From: Pachyseris speciosa
Taxonomy: Eukaryota > Cnidaria > Anthozoa > Scleractinia > Pachyseridae
Direction: 5' to 3'
Length of the DNA: 64,000 nt
Assembly: GCA_016490735.1 (NCBI GenBank)
Contig: JAEMWC010000283.1
Span: 555,001-619,000 of the forward strand
Positions 56,101-63,804 of this stretch are shown piece after piece. A program made the translations under genes and the position numbers. The first letter of the stretch is position 1; the number at the start of each line of letters is the position of its first letter. The notes under the pieces were generated by a model. It was given only the letters and a program-made list of their open reading frames with translations. It did not search any database and had not been told where the DNA came from.

Positions 56101-56996
56101 TTGGAGCTCCGCTTTTAGGCTTGGCTAAATATATATATATTAGTTTCCAATTTATGAGCTCTAGTTTGGAAAAACTAGTGAGTAATCTACCAAAAAAATC
56201 ATTAAAATATACCTCTCAAAAATTCAAAGGTAAGAAGCTTGATTTAATGTCACAAAAAGGAGTTTATCCATACGACTTCATGGATGGCTTTGATAAATTC
56301 AATGAAAAACTACAACCGAAAGAAAAATTTTACAGCATATTAAATGATGAACATATATCAGACGAAGATTATAAACATGCTCAAAATGTGTGGAATACAT
56401 TCTCTCTTAAAAATATGGGCGAGTACCATGACTTATATCTTAGATCTGTTAGCTGATGTATTCGAAAACTTTCGAAAGACCTGTCTGCAATACTATAAAC
56501 TTAATCCATGTCATTATTTCACGTCTCCAGGGCTTTCGTGGGATGCTATGTTAAAGATGACTGACATTAAACTAGAGCTTATAGTTGATATTGATATGTT
56601 TCAATTTATCGAAAAGTGTATGCGTGGAGGAATCAGCTATATAGCCAATCGATACGGAAAGTCAAATAATAAATACATGAAAACATACGATAAGAAGGCG
56701 CCCTCAAAGTATATCATGTATTTAGACGCGAACAATCTGTATGCGATGGCAATGAGCCAAAATTTACCAACCGGCGGTTTTAAATGGATGACAGAAAAGC
56801 AGATCAGCAAGTTAGACCTAGCAAAGTACCAAGAAGATAGCAACAAAGGTTTGATACTTAAAGTTGACATGAAATATCCTGAAGAATTGCATGATCTTCA
56901 TAATGACTACCCGCTGGGTCCGCAAAAGGTTAAAGTAGCTTCACCTGAAATATGGTTCCAGCTGAATATGCTTTTTCGCTCTTTCATACATATTGT

Positions 56997-57419
56997 TTAT
57001 ACTATAATTCTCTTGAATATGCAATAAAGTATCCCAGATATCTGGCCACATAATGGAGATTTTTTCATTAGTTTTGATGTTGCATTTTCTGATAAAGCAT
57101 AACAATATCCTCGATCAAGTGAACAACTGACATAGAATCTTCCAAAAGCATCATGAAGTATGCCATGTGTTTGTAATGTATCAATCCAACCTAGTGTGCT
57201 TTCAAGGAATCGTGTAAAACAACCATTTCCGGGACCAATAAGTCCGATATCCTTATGAGCATGTAATATGTTTTCAATAGTTTGCAATTCATTGAAATGC
57301 TTGTGGTGTAAAAATTGGTATACAAGGCATGATTTAAGTATCGAGTCATCAACATAAGGATACTGTTTTTTGGTTTCTTTGAACGAATGTCCAACATATT
57401 TTATCATGTCTTCTATCAT
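56997..57419 (-). CDS. Polinton GPGN/HD-motif protein, copy 2
   Basis: 140 codons, intact. The order IGLIGPGNGCFTRFLESTLG, then LHDAFGRF and GYCYALSENAT, is the same as in 35557-35979. The conserved core GPGN and HD pair suggest a phospholipase A2-like site, with the caution that the rest of such a domain was not recognised. Its ATG overlaps the TGA of the fibre gene upstream (ATGA). A TCCAA box, one base off TCTAA, sits 11 nt before the ATG. Confidence 0.6.
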   Translation of the reverse strand: MIEDMIKYVGHSFKETKKQYPYVDDSILKSCLVYQFLHHKHFNELQTIENILHAHKDIGLIGPGNGCFTRFLESTLGWIDTLQTHGILHDAFGRFYVSCSLDRGYCYALSENATSKLMKKSPLCGQISGILYCIFKRIIV

Positions 57420-58426
57420 ATACTATATCGTTGGATTAAAATTTGATGATGATCCAAAATTGTTTTTTCACCTAACATGAAATCCAAGTACACACAGAAA
57501 AATATAACACTACCGTCAAGAGGTGCGATAGAGCTAGGATCCAAATCACCAAAAGTCATTTGCTGACTACCACTTCTATTGGCAGCTGTAAAACTTCCAA
57601 TATGTTTTTTATTCCAATAGATTTTACTTGTGTTTGTTTTTGGAGAAGATAAATTATCCCAGTGAACAGACAAGCAGTGCCAAACATTTATTTGACCCAA
57701 ATCATTTACTGAATAATCTGCTATTTTTCTAAAACTTTGTATAGATCCTGCTGGACCAAAATATACACAATTTGATTGATCAACACCACTTATAGCTAAA
57801 TTTGAACCATTGTAATAGCTGACAAACTTATCAAAACCTCCATTATCATGACCAAAAAGCCCATTTTTCCATGGATTTCCACCTGTATTTGAATTTAATT
57901 TATAAACAATGAAGATATTAACAGCATTATTATTCAAATTGATTTGACTTATCATTCTCTGTGATCCATCAAACTTCAAAAAATAACGTCCATTATGTTT
58001 CTCAGCTTTGGTACAAACAGTGGGTCTTATGTTTAAAGTTGATTGAGCTGCATCATTTTCTTCATTCGAGAGATCGTACAATGTTTCAACTTTTCTGTCT
58101 GCATTCATATCTAAAAAATTATTATTCGCTCTGTCGATTTGATAAGTACATTTAGAGTATAATCTGATGAATTCAGAAACCCACAAATCCAAAAAACTAT
58201 CTCTGACAATATCTGAAACTTGTGATTTGATTACAACATGATCAGAATCATTGCCTGCTTTTACATTAGTCAAATGTTTGTTTCCAAGATCATAGTGACC
58301 ATCTTGTGTTAATGCAAAACCAATTCCTTTATCACCTTTAGGACCAATTGCACCAGCATCACCTTTTGGGCCTCTTTCACCAGTTCTTGTATTATCTTGA
58401 TTTTGTGGAGAATTAAAAACTCCCAT
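57416..58426 (-). CDS. second fibre: collagen-like head, LamG-like lectin domain
   Basis: 336 codons. Residues about 1-12 (MGVFNSPQNQDN) are shared with the long fibre and probably anchor to the same partner. Gly-X-Y triplets (GPKGDAGAIGPKGDKG) span about 19-34, one fibre repeat (YDLGNKHLTNVKAGNDSDHV) follows, and residues about 120-336 look like a concanavalin/LamG jelly roll: LKFDGSQRM, NIFIVYKLNSNTGG, WHCLSVHWDN and VIFFCVYLDFMLGEKTI. It is absent from copy 1. Likely an attachment protein binding host glycans or proteins; the specific ligand cannot be read from sequence. Confidence 0.75.
   Translation of the reverse strand: MGVFNSPQNQDNTRTGERGPKGDAGAIGPKGDKGIGFALTQDGHYDLGNKHLTNVKAGNDSDHVVIKSQVSDIVRDSFLDLWVSEFIRLYSKCTYQIDRANNNFLDMNADRKVETLYDLSNEENDAAQSTLNIRPTVCTKAEKHNGRYFLKFDGSQRMISQINLNNNAVNIFIVYKLNSNTGGNPWKNGLFGHDNGGFDKFVSYYNGSNLAISGVDQSNCVYFGPAGSIQSFRKIADYSVNDLGQINVWHCLSVHWDNLSSPKTNTSKIYWNKKHIGSFTAANRSGSQQMTFGDLDPSSIAPLDGSVIFFCVYLDFMLGEKTILDHHQILIQRYSI
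57431..57435 (-). promoter_or_regulatory. degenerate TCTAA box (TCCAA)
   Basis: TCCAA exactly 11 nt from the ATG at 57419, within the coding end of the fibre gene. Confidence 0.4.
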
Positions 58427-58437
58427 ATAATATTATT

Positions 58438-58442
58438 TTAGA
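58438..58442 (-). promoter_or_regulatory. TCTAA box for LamG fibre
   Basis: TCTAA 11 nt before the ATG at 58426, with AATAATATTAT between. Confidence 0.6.
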
Positions 58443-61400
58443 TTAATTCATAATTACTTCAAGTGTGAATGCTGTATCAAATTCTCCACTATTGGGATTT
58501 GAATAATCAATGATTAAATAGCCTCTCGATAATGATTTATTGACGTCAACCGTTGTGATGTTTCTGCCCACAGCACCATGTCTGTATTCAAAAATTGTTG
58601 CTGGTAATGGCAAATTTCCACCACCTTCAGCTTTTGTCTTGAAATAAAATATTCCGGGTTTTGTTCCTTGTATTACATACATATTCTTAATGTGAAAGTT
58701 ATTGTTATGAATGACTAAAAAATCAGAGCCATTTATCAATACAGGCTTTAAAGCATTCTTATTATGTCCTTGTTTGGCTTTGACAGAGCAATTTAAATAT
58801 TGTATTTGACCGATTATTCCATTCCCATTCAAATCTAGATCACCTCCTAATTTCGGCTTGTAAAGAGCAAATCCACCCAAATCGAAAGCCGTTTCCATGA
58901 TTACACCTGTAACGCTTGAACGAAATAGATTCAAACTATTATTATGAATTCTATAGCCATTCAGATTTAAATCACCACCAAGTTTAGCCTCTTTTATTAA
59001 ATAGCTGTTCATATTAATATTATTCAGCATTGTCAATTCGCCATTATCTCCACCAAACAACCAATTATCATTTTCTTTCACATCAAAACCATTCAAATCT
59101 AAATCAGTTTGTAATTGTATTGTTTCATTCACGATTTTATAAGCTTCTGTGAAGTCGTAAACACTTGATGGAACGTCTACAGCTTCAAAATCAATACCAT
59201 ATGTAACACAATGAACTTTGTACTTATTTGGATAAGTTGGGTTAGCATTAATATGTATTGTACAATATAAATATTCAGGTGGTGAACTTACTGAAGGTTT
59301 TTCAATCCATAATAAATATCTCGAATGATCTTCATTTCTGTTATCAAATTTTCTCCCTACAGTTTTATGAATTGTAATTCCACCAGTTGCACTAAATGTT
59401 ACACTACTAAGACTCATTCCTTCATAATCAGGAAATAGCCATTCAAGAATGAAAGTGTATTTTCCGTCTTTTATTGTGTACATATTGAAACCAATTCTAG
59501 CTCTGTAAATATGATTAGCTTCTTTATTCAAGTCTACATCAATGACCTTTTTTGAAATCAAATGTGGTGAACGAGGTAAATTGACATATCCATTAACTGT
59601 CAAGCCATATTCAGTGCTAATTTCATCGATATCATTCATCAAATATTTGAAAGCATTCTTTGGATGAGAAGCAGATGAAATATGACTTTTTTCTAATTGA
59701 TCTAAATTTACGGCATCGGTTTTATTTGTTCCTTCTTTTAAGTCAATGATTTTATGCCCTCCAAGTTTCATATCCGCTGCCATCGCATTTGTTCCATTCA
59801 ATAATAAAGTGTTTGCTCTGATGGTTTGTGAAGCTCGATTTAAAACTCTAAAGTTCACTGCATCAGTTTCATTCACCACGTCCGCTAAATTCGTCACTTT
59901 ATTTCCACCCATCGACAATTCGCCATACATTGCAGTCGAACCGTCTCGTCGGAGAAAATATTCGTCAGTATAAAGTTTTGTCACCGCATCGTCTGCGTTG
60001 ACGGGTGGAGCAAGAACAGTAATGGCATTGTTGTTCATATTCATATTTTGTTGTGCAATCGTATCGAGTTTGGTTTGCAACCTCTGGTCCACATAACTTT
60101 TGTTTACAGCATCTTGTGGGTTTGAGGGGTTATCCTGCAGGTTGAGGATTTTGTTTAGTTTCATGTCAATATTACTACCAAACGCAACATGGCCGTTTTC
60201 AATTTCATAAGCTGGGTCATGGAGAAAGTAAGAAAAATTGGTATGATAGCCATAGGCCCCATAAACGATGATATGTGTTTTGGTGTTAGACGCAGGAGCT
60301 GTGCTGGAAAGTTCCACCTGTATTGCCGCTTGACCACCACTTGTTTTTTCTATCTGGAAAAGTTTTTTCATGTAACCATCAACGTGTGGAGTTTGGGGAA
60401 AAGGTTTTTGAAATGGCTGTCCCGCATCTCGTATATTTACAGTTGGAATGAATAAATCAATTGTTGCATTTCGAGGGTCTGAGGGTGAGAAAAACTCAGT
60501 AACAAATGTGTACCGTCCATTTCTTAAAGATGTCACATTAAAACGAATTTTGGATGTAAAGTTACCACTATGTGAAATGATGAAAGACAATGAGGACTTG
60601 TTTATGTGGTATGGTGATCTATCAAAATTCTCAATTTGAAGGTTTGTTGCATCACTAACTACAGGAGACTTGGATATATCTTTTAACAGAAAAGCGAAGG
60701 GGTTGCGTTGAGCTCCTGATGCTGAAAAAACCAGGGCATCAACATACTTTTTGTTGGCAGAATCTTTATCAGAGTTTGGAGATCCAACATTTGTTATTTT
60801 ATTGTCACCCATGTCAAGATCACCAGTCATTGCAACAGTTCCATCTTTTTTAAGAAATGGTGAAACATCAATGCCAGTAATTCCAGCAATTTCAGTATCA
60901 ACATACCCCTTTGTGGCTGAATCATTGTTTGCTGTTGGCGCTGCTACATTAGTCAATTTGTTACCTCCAAGATTCAAATCAGAAGTCATTGCAACGCTTC
61001 CATCTTTTTTCACAAAGTCATTATTGAGATATGTTGTACTCACTTTACCTCTTACACCGTCATCGACGTATTTTTTATTTGCACAGTCTTGTGGAAGTAT
61101 AGGGCGTCCAACATTGACTATTCTACGAAAACTCATTTTAACCTCATTATTAAATACAATTCTTCCTTCTTCTATTTCAAAAGCTGGGTCGTGAATATGT
61201 GATAAAATGATATTAGAAAATCCATAAACACCATAAACTATGACATGATGTTTGGCATTATTTGATAAATATGGCGAGATCAACAATAATTCCATTGATG
61301 TGGAACCATGACTTGTTTTTTCAAGGAAGAATATTCTCTTAAGATAACCATCAACAAGATGAGTCTTTGGAAATGCTCTTTTTATTGAATCCTTTCTTTC

Positions 61401-61988
61401 AATTAAATTAGATGACAGATTGTCGTCATCGACTGTTGCATTATTTGGGTTACCATCAGTATAAAACTCAACAACTAAAGTGTACTTTGAAACTTCCAAT
61501 TGTGACAAATCAAAACGAAGAACAGTTGTAAGACCAGCAGTAGGAATAACAAAAGACAAGGCTTTTTTATTTATTGAGTAAGGGCTTCTATTAAAATTTT
61601 CCAATTTGAGATCATTTGCATTTCTAAGAATAGTTGTTTTTGATATATCTTCAAGAAGAAATTTAAATGGATTAACACGTGTTCCTTCAATTGATAAAAC
61701 AGCATCGTTGACGTATCTCATATTAACAGCATCTTTGTTAGAAGTTGGGTCTGCTACATTACTAATTTTTTTGTTTTCAATGTCATAATTACCATCTTGT
61801 GTTAATTTGAATCCATCACCTTTGGGACCAACAGCTCCAGTAGCTCCTTGTGGACCAATTGCACCTGTATTACCTTTTGGGCCTCTATCACCTTTATCAC
61901 CTTTGGGACCAATTGGACCAGCTGGACCTCTTTCACCAGTTCCAGTTTTGGTTTTATCTTGATCTTGTGGAGAATTGAAAACTCCCAT
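58443..61988 (-). CDS. long Polinton fibre/spike protein (1181 residues)
   Basis: Intact. The N-terminal anchor MGVFNSPQDQDKTKTGTGER leads to a collagen-like Gly-X-Y tract (about residues 20-56). Phage-tail-fibre-type repeats with the pattern LxMGxNKITNxxxPxxxxDAxxKxYVD occur at about 60-95, 300-420, 635-770 and 960-1080. Between them lie three copies of an about 180-residue beta-rich domain starting NPFKFLLEDI (about 104), NPFAFLLKDI (about 425) and NAFKYLMNDI (about 776). A C-terminal beta domain ends the protein. Homotrimeric fibre architecture is likely (inference from collagen and fibre repeats). It probably contacts the host cell. Copy 1 retains only the third domain. Confidence 0.85.
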   Translation of the reverse strand: MGVFNSPQDQDKTKTGTGERGPAGPIGPKGDKGDRGPKGNTGAIGPQGATGAVGPKGDGFKLTQDGNYDIENKKISNVADPTSNKDAVNMRYVNDAVLSIEGTRVNPFKFLLEDISKTTILRNANDLKLENFNRSPYSINKKALSFVIPTAGLTTVLRFDLSQLEVSKYTLVVEFYTDGNPNNATVDDDNLSSNLIERKDSIKRAFPKTHLVDGYLKRIFFLEKTSHGSTSMELLLISPYLSNNAKHHVIVYGVYGFSNIILSHIHDPAFEIEEGRIVFNNEVKMSFRRIVNVGRPILPQDCANKKYVDDGVRGKVSTTYLNNDFVKKDGSVAMTSDLNLGGNKLTNVAAPTANNDSATKGYVDTEIAGITGIDVSPFLKKDGTVAMTGDLDMGDNKITNVGSPNSDKDSANKKYVDALVFSASGAQRNPFAFLLKDISKSPVVSDATNLQIENFDRSPYHINKSSLSFIISHSGNFTSKIRFNVTSLRNGRYTFVTEFFSPSDPRNATIDLFIPTVNIRDAGQPFQKPFPQTPHVDGYMKKLFQIEKTSGGQAAIQVELSSTAPASNTKTHIIVYGAYGYHTNFSYFLHDPAYEIENGHVAFGSNIDMKLNKILNLQDNPSNPQDAVNKSYVDQRLQTKLDTIAQQNMNMNNNAITVLAPPVNADDAVTKLYTDEYFLRRDGSTAMYGELSMGGNKVTNLADVVNETDAVNFRVLNRASQTIRANTLLLNGTNAMAADMKLGGHKIIDLKEGTNKTDAVNLDQLEKSHISSASHPKNAFKYLMNDIDEISTEYGLTVNGYVNLPRSPHLISKKVIDVDLNKEANHIYRARIGFNMYTIKDGKYTFILEWLFPDYEGMSLSSVTFSATGGITIHKTVGRKFDNRNEDHSRYLLWIEKPSVSSPPEYLYCTIHINANPTYPNKYKVHCVTYGIDFEAVDVPSSVYDFTEAYKIVNETIQLQTDLDLNGFDVKENDNWLFGGDNGELTMLNNINMNSYLIKEAKLGGDLNLNGYRIHNNSLNLFRSSVTGVIMETAFDLGGFALYKPKLGGDLDLNGNGIIGQIQYLNCSVKAKQGHNKNALKPVLINGSDFLVIHNNNFHIKNMYVIQGTKPGIFYFKTKAEGGGNLPLPATIFEYRHGAVGRNITTVDVNKSLSRGYLIIDYSNPNSGEFDTAFTLEVIMN

Positions 61989-62000
61989 TATATCATCTTG

Positions 62001-62005
62001 TTAGA
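62001..62005 (-). promoter_or_regulatory. TCTAA box for long fibre
   Basis: TCTAA 12 nt before ATG 61988, overlapping the end of the preceding small gene. Confidence 0.6.
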
Positions 62006-62236
62006 TTAATCTTCTTCATCACTGCTTTCATCTTCCAAGAATTCATAGATGACAGGTAGTCTCTTATTGTTTTTCAATACTTTTTGTGTCCTCCTGTATA
62101 CTTCCATTTTGATTTTTTCAGCGATTTCAGATGGTTCTTCGACATAATCGTCAGGTCTGGTCGAAGTCAATTTCTTGATTCTTTCTGTTCTGTGATTCTC
62201 GAGTTTTTCTGGATTTTGAAAATTGTTGATTGCCAT
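62006..62236 (-). CDS. small acidic-tailed Polinton protein
   Basis: 76 codons: MAINNFQNPEKLENHRTERI, a Lys/Arg-rich helix-prone middle (EIAEKIKMEVYRRTQKVLKN) and an acidic end FLEDESSDEED. No family was recognised. It lies between ATPase and fibre, has a perfect TCTAA box and no counterpart in copy 1, where the fibre follows the ATPase directly. Confidence 0.65.
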   Translation of the reverse strand: MAINNFQNPEKLENHRTERIKKLTSTRPDDYVEEPSEIAEKIKMEVYRRTQKVLKNNKRLPVIYEFLEDESSDEED

Positions 62237-62247
62237 ATAATATTAGA

Positions 62248-62252
62248 TTAGA
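62248..62252 (-). promoter_or_regulatory. TCTAA box for small acidic protein
   Basis: Two overlapping TTAGA words (62243 and 62248 on the plus strand); the second gives an 11-nt gap to ATG 62236. Confidence 0.6.
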
Positions 62253-62895
62253 TTAAACTGCACCATAAAAATTTCTCTTGATTGTTTTCATTGGCTTGTC
62301 GACATAACAGAAGGAATATGGTTTTTTTGGTTGCTTCAATGTATTTCTTCTTGTCAATTCCAAGCTCCTGTGCAATCAGATTCCTTTCTCTTGATGATGG
62401 GAAATCATAAAGACAGAAGTGACTGCAATTCAATCTGATGGATTTTGGACAGCCATAGAATGATTGTGTGAGATATATGACTGAACAGTTCTTGTGTCTT
62501 CCCTGAATGAAATAGCTGATTATCTGATCTTGTTTTTTATCAGTGACAAAATCATCAAAAACAACCAATCGCTGCAAATCTGTGTCTTTTATTTGTTCAA
62601 CTGGCAATATCTCTTCTTGACTGCAAACCAAGGCAGGATATCCAATGTGACTGCTTATTTCATCCATTACTTTCCGAAGATATTTGTACTTGTCTTGATC
62701 CAAGTTTTTAGCATAAAGATGTATCTGATCATAATAGACTAATGGTTCCATAATCAGATGCATGAACAATGTTGTCTTTCCAGATCCAGAATTACCAGCC
62801 AATAACATTCTAAATGTATCTTTTGGCATATACGGATACAACTGTCTGAATGAATTATTTGAATTCTGAATGATATCATAATTTGGAATTTCCAT
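62248..62895 (-). CDS. Polinton genome-packaging ATPase (FtsK/HerA type), copy 2
   Basis: About 215 codons. Walker A LLAGNSGSGKTTL is at residues 32-44, Walker B LVVFDDF at about 120, and a sensor-like YLTQSFYGC follows. It pumps the element's DNA into the capsid in this family. Near the C-terminus (62315-62325) a run of seven A residues replaces six in copy 1, so the last 30 codons are in the wrong frame; the alternative frame gives a C-terminus like that of copy 1 and stops at 62253-62255. This may be a mutation, a sequencing error or slippage. It is divergent from the coiled-coil gene. Confidence 0.9.
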   Translation of the reverse strand: MEIPNYDIIQNSNNSFRQLYPYMPKDTFRMLLAGNSGSGKTTLFMHLIMEPLVYYDQIHLYAKNLDQDKYKYLRKVMDEISSHIGYPALVCSQEEILPVEQIKDTDLQRLVVFDDFVTDKKQDQIISYFIQGRHKNCSVIYLTQSFYGCPKSIRLNCSHFCLYDFPSSRERNLIAQELGIDKKKYIEATKKTIFLLLCRQANENNQEKFLWCSLI

Positions 62896-62904
62896 ATGTT
62901 AATA

Positions 62905-62921
62905 GTTTAGATTAGTCTAAC
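62905..62921. promoter_or_regulatory. bidirectional palindromic TCTAA promoter, copy 2
   Basis: GTTTAGATTAGTCTAAC, identical to 39230-39246. Each strand's TCTAA is 11 nt from its ATG (62895 on minus, 62932 on plus), so the arrangement is symmetric. Confidence 0.75.
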
Positions 62922-62931
62922 ACAATTGTAT

Positions 62932-63798
62932 ATGGATATAGAACGAATGAAAAGGCTTCTTAAAAGTGGAATTGAAGCTGGAAACAAAACAAGAGAAGTT
63001 CGTGATGTTATCAAGACTTATGAATACAGAAAACAGGATGCATATGATACAACATCAGAATTACTGAAACCCTCTATTGATGTCCAGAAGAGTGTGAAAG
63101 AAAGTGTCGACAAAAAACAGGATGAAGTTATTGAACAGTTGAAAAAAAATCAAAAAGCCTTGACATCTGGTTTTGAAGATCTTATGCTATTAAACACGTT
63201 ACCTGAATCAGTACCTATGAAAACAACATTACCAATTGATTACAAACCTAAAATGATGACTGAAACAGAACCAAAGTATAAGTCAAATCTTGACAAAGGT
63301 TTCTCACTTGATGAGGTTAAGGTATTACAGGAATATGAATTGTCTCCTCCAACAACAATTTTAAATAGGATAATGGATGGTACAATCGACATCGATAAGT
63401 ATAACAAAAATATTGGTGAAATAACCAAAAAACTTGGAAGACAAAAAGCTCATCTATCAACAACCAAAACAAATAGGGATAAAAATAAAGAAAAGATATA
63501 TGAATTGACTCAAAGGATCAAACTAATGCAAAAGTACCGAAAAAGAATTGGCGCCGTTGAGGAAGGTGCACAAACTGTTGGTTCAGGCATGGGAAGGAGA
63601 AGAGGTGCAATGGGTTCAAGGGATGCATTTTTGGGAGACATGCTTTCAAGACTGCAGTTGCTTGGTGGATCTATTTCAGCCGGCAACAACAGCAAAAATG
63701 TTCAAAATGAATTCACAAAAATATTGCATACATTGAACAGACTGGGAATCCTGAAAACCGGTGAGTTGAATAAAATAATGATGAAATATCTAATGTAA
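62932..63798 (+). CDS. Polinton coiled-coil protein, copy 2 (intact)
   Basis: 288 codons from ATG 62932 (MDIERMKRLL); an in-frame TTG at 62926 was not chosen because the promoter spacing fits the ATG. Charged helical segments run through about 1-75 (..VKESVDKKQDEVIEQLKKNQ) and 165-200 (TTKTNRDKNKEKIYELTQRI). A Gly/Arg patch GSGMGRRRGAMGS precedes a hydrophobic C-terminal MLSRLQLLGGSISAGNN segment. The LGGS resembles an adenain-type Gly-Gly site only loosely. The function is unknown. Conserved place between ATPase and penton in both copies suggests a structural role. Confidence 0.8.
   Translation: MDIERMKRLLKSGIEAGNKTREVRDVIKTYEYRKQDAYDTTSELLKPSIDVQKSVKESVDKKQDEVIEQLKKNQKALTSGFEDLMLLNTLPESVPMKTTLPIDYKPKMMTETEPKYKSNLDKGFSLDEVKVLQEYELSPPTTILNRIMDGTIDIDKYNKNIGEITKKLGRQKAHLSTTKTNRDKNKEKIYELTQRIKLMQKYRKRIGAVEEGAQTVGSGMGRRRGAMGSRDAFLGDMLSRLQLLGGSISAGNNSKNVQNEFTKILHTLNRLGILKTGELNKIMMKYLM
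63789..63793 (+). promoter_or_regulatory. TCTAA box for penton gene, copy 2
   Basis: TCTAA 11 nt before ATG 63805, within the last codons of the upstream gene. Confidence 0.6.
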
Positions 63799-63804
63799 AA
63801 GTAT

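Larger units (their letters stand above)
50986..56140. mobile_element. 5.15-kb insertion splitting the polymerase gene
   Basis: The polymerase frame stops at ..FNDS and resumes at 56141 with FQFM; TAG is found at both junctions (50983-50985 and 56141-56143), a likely 3-bp target duplication. The left end starts CGGAGCTCCGGCGGCCC; near the right end there is GGAGCTCCGC (about 56103-56112), giving a 10-bp inverted GCGGAGCTCC, followed by an extra AGGCTTGGCTAAATATATAT tail. No long ORF and no transposase were recognised. It contains at least two smaller transposons and several tandem duplications, so it is composite. Confidence 0.65.
48949..56945 (+). pseudogene. Polinton protein-primed family B DNA polymerase, split and truncated
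   Basis: The N-terminal region (48949-49650) is frameshifted and has a duplicated block containing PAPRKSVNKMVQDYEDNIIL. The long frame 49657-50700 carries a C2HC finger (CMHCLQCFSSERVLTDHKEN), the exonuclease motif IYADFEAI and a second Cys cluster; an A-run at 50690-50697 shifts to the frame with RDHCHITGKYRGSAHQDC (endonuclease-VII-like zinc module) and FHNLRGYDSHF (second exonuclease motif). At 50986 a 5.15-kb insertion splits it; it resumes at 56141 (SFQFMSSSLE), shifts at about 56447, and carries polymerase motif A, YLDANNLYAMAM. It stops at about 56945, so motif C (the YxDTDS block) is missing. Confidence 0.85.
34430..56985 (+). mobile_element. Polinton/Maverick (adintovirus-like) copy 1, degenerate and nested
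   Basis: It contains the diagnostic Polinton set: family B DNA polymerase, retroviral-type integrase with chromodomain, FtsK/HerA-type packaging ATPase, adenain-like protease, double-jelly-roll major capsid and penton. It starts where the LRR unit is cut off, at about 34430. The right end is missing: the polymerase gene stops mid-frame at about 56945 and copy 2 sequence follows. Terminal inverted repeats could not be confirmed because the opposite end is absent. Almost all genes are broken, so this copy is not autonomous. Confidence 0.85.
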
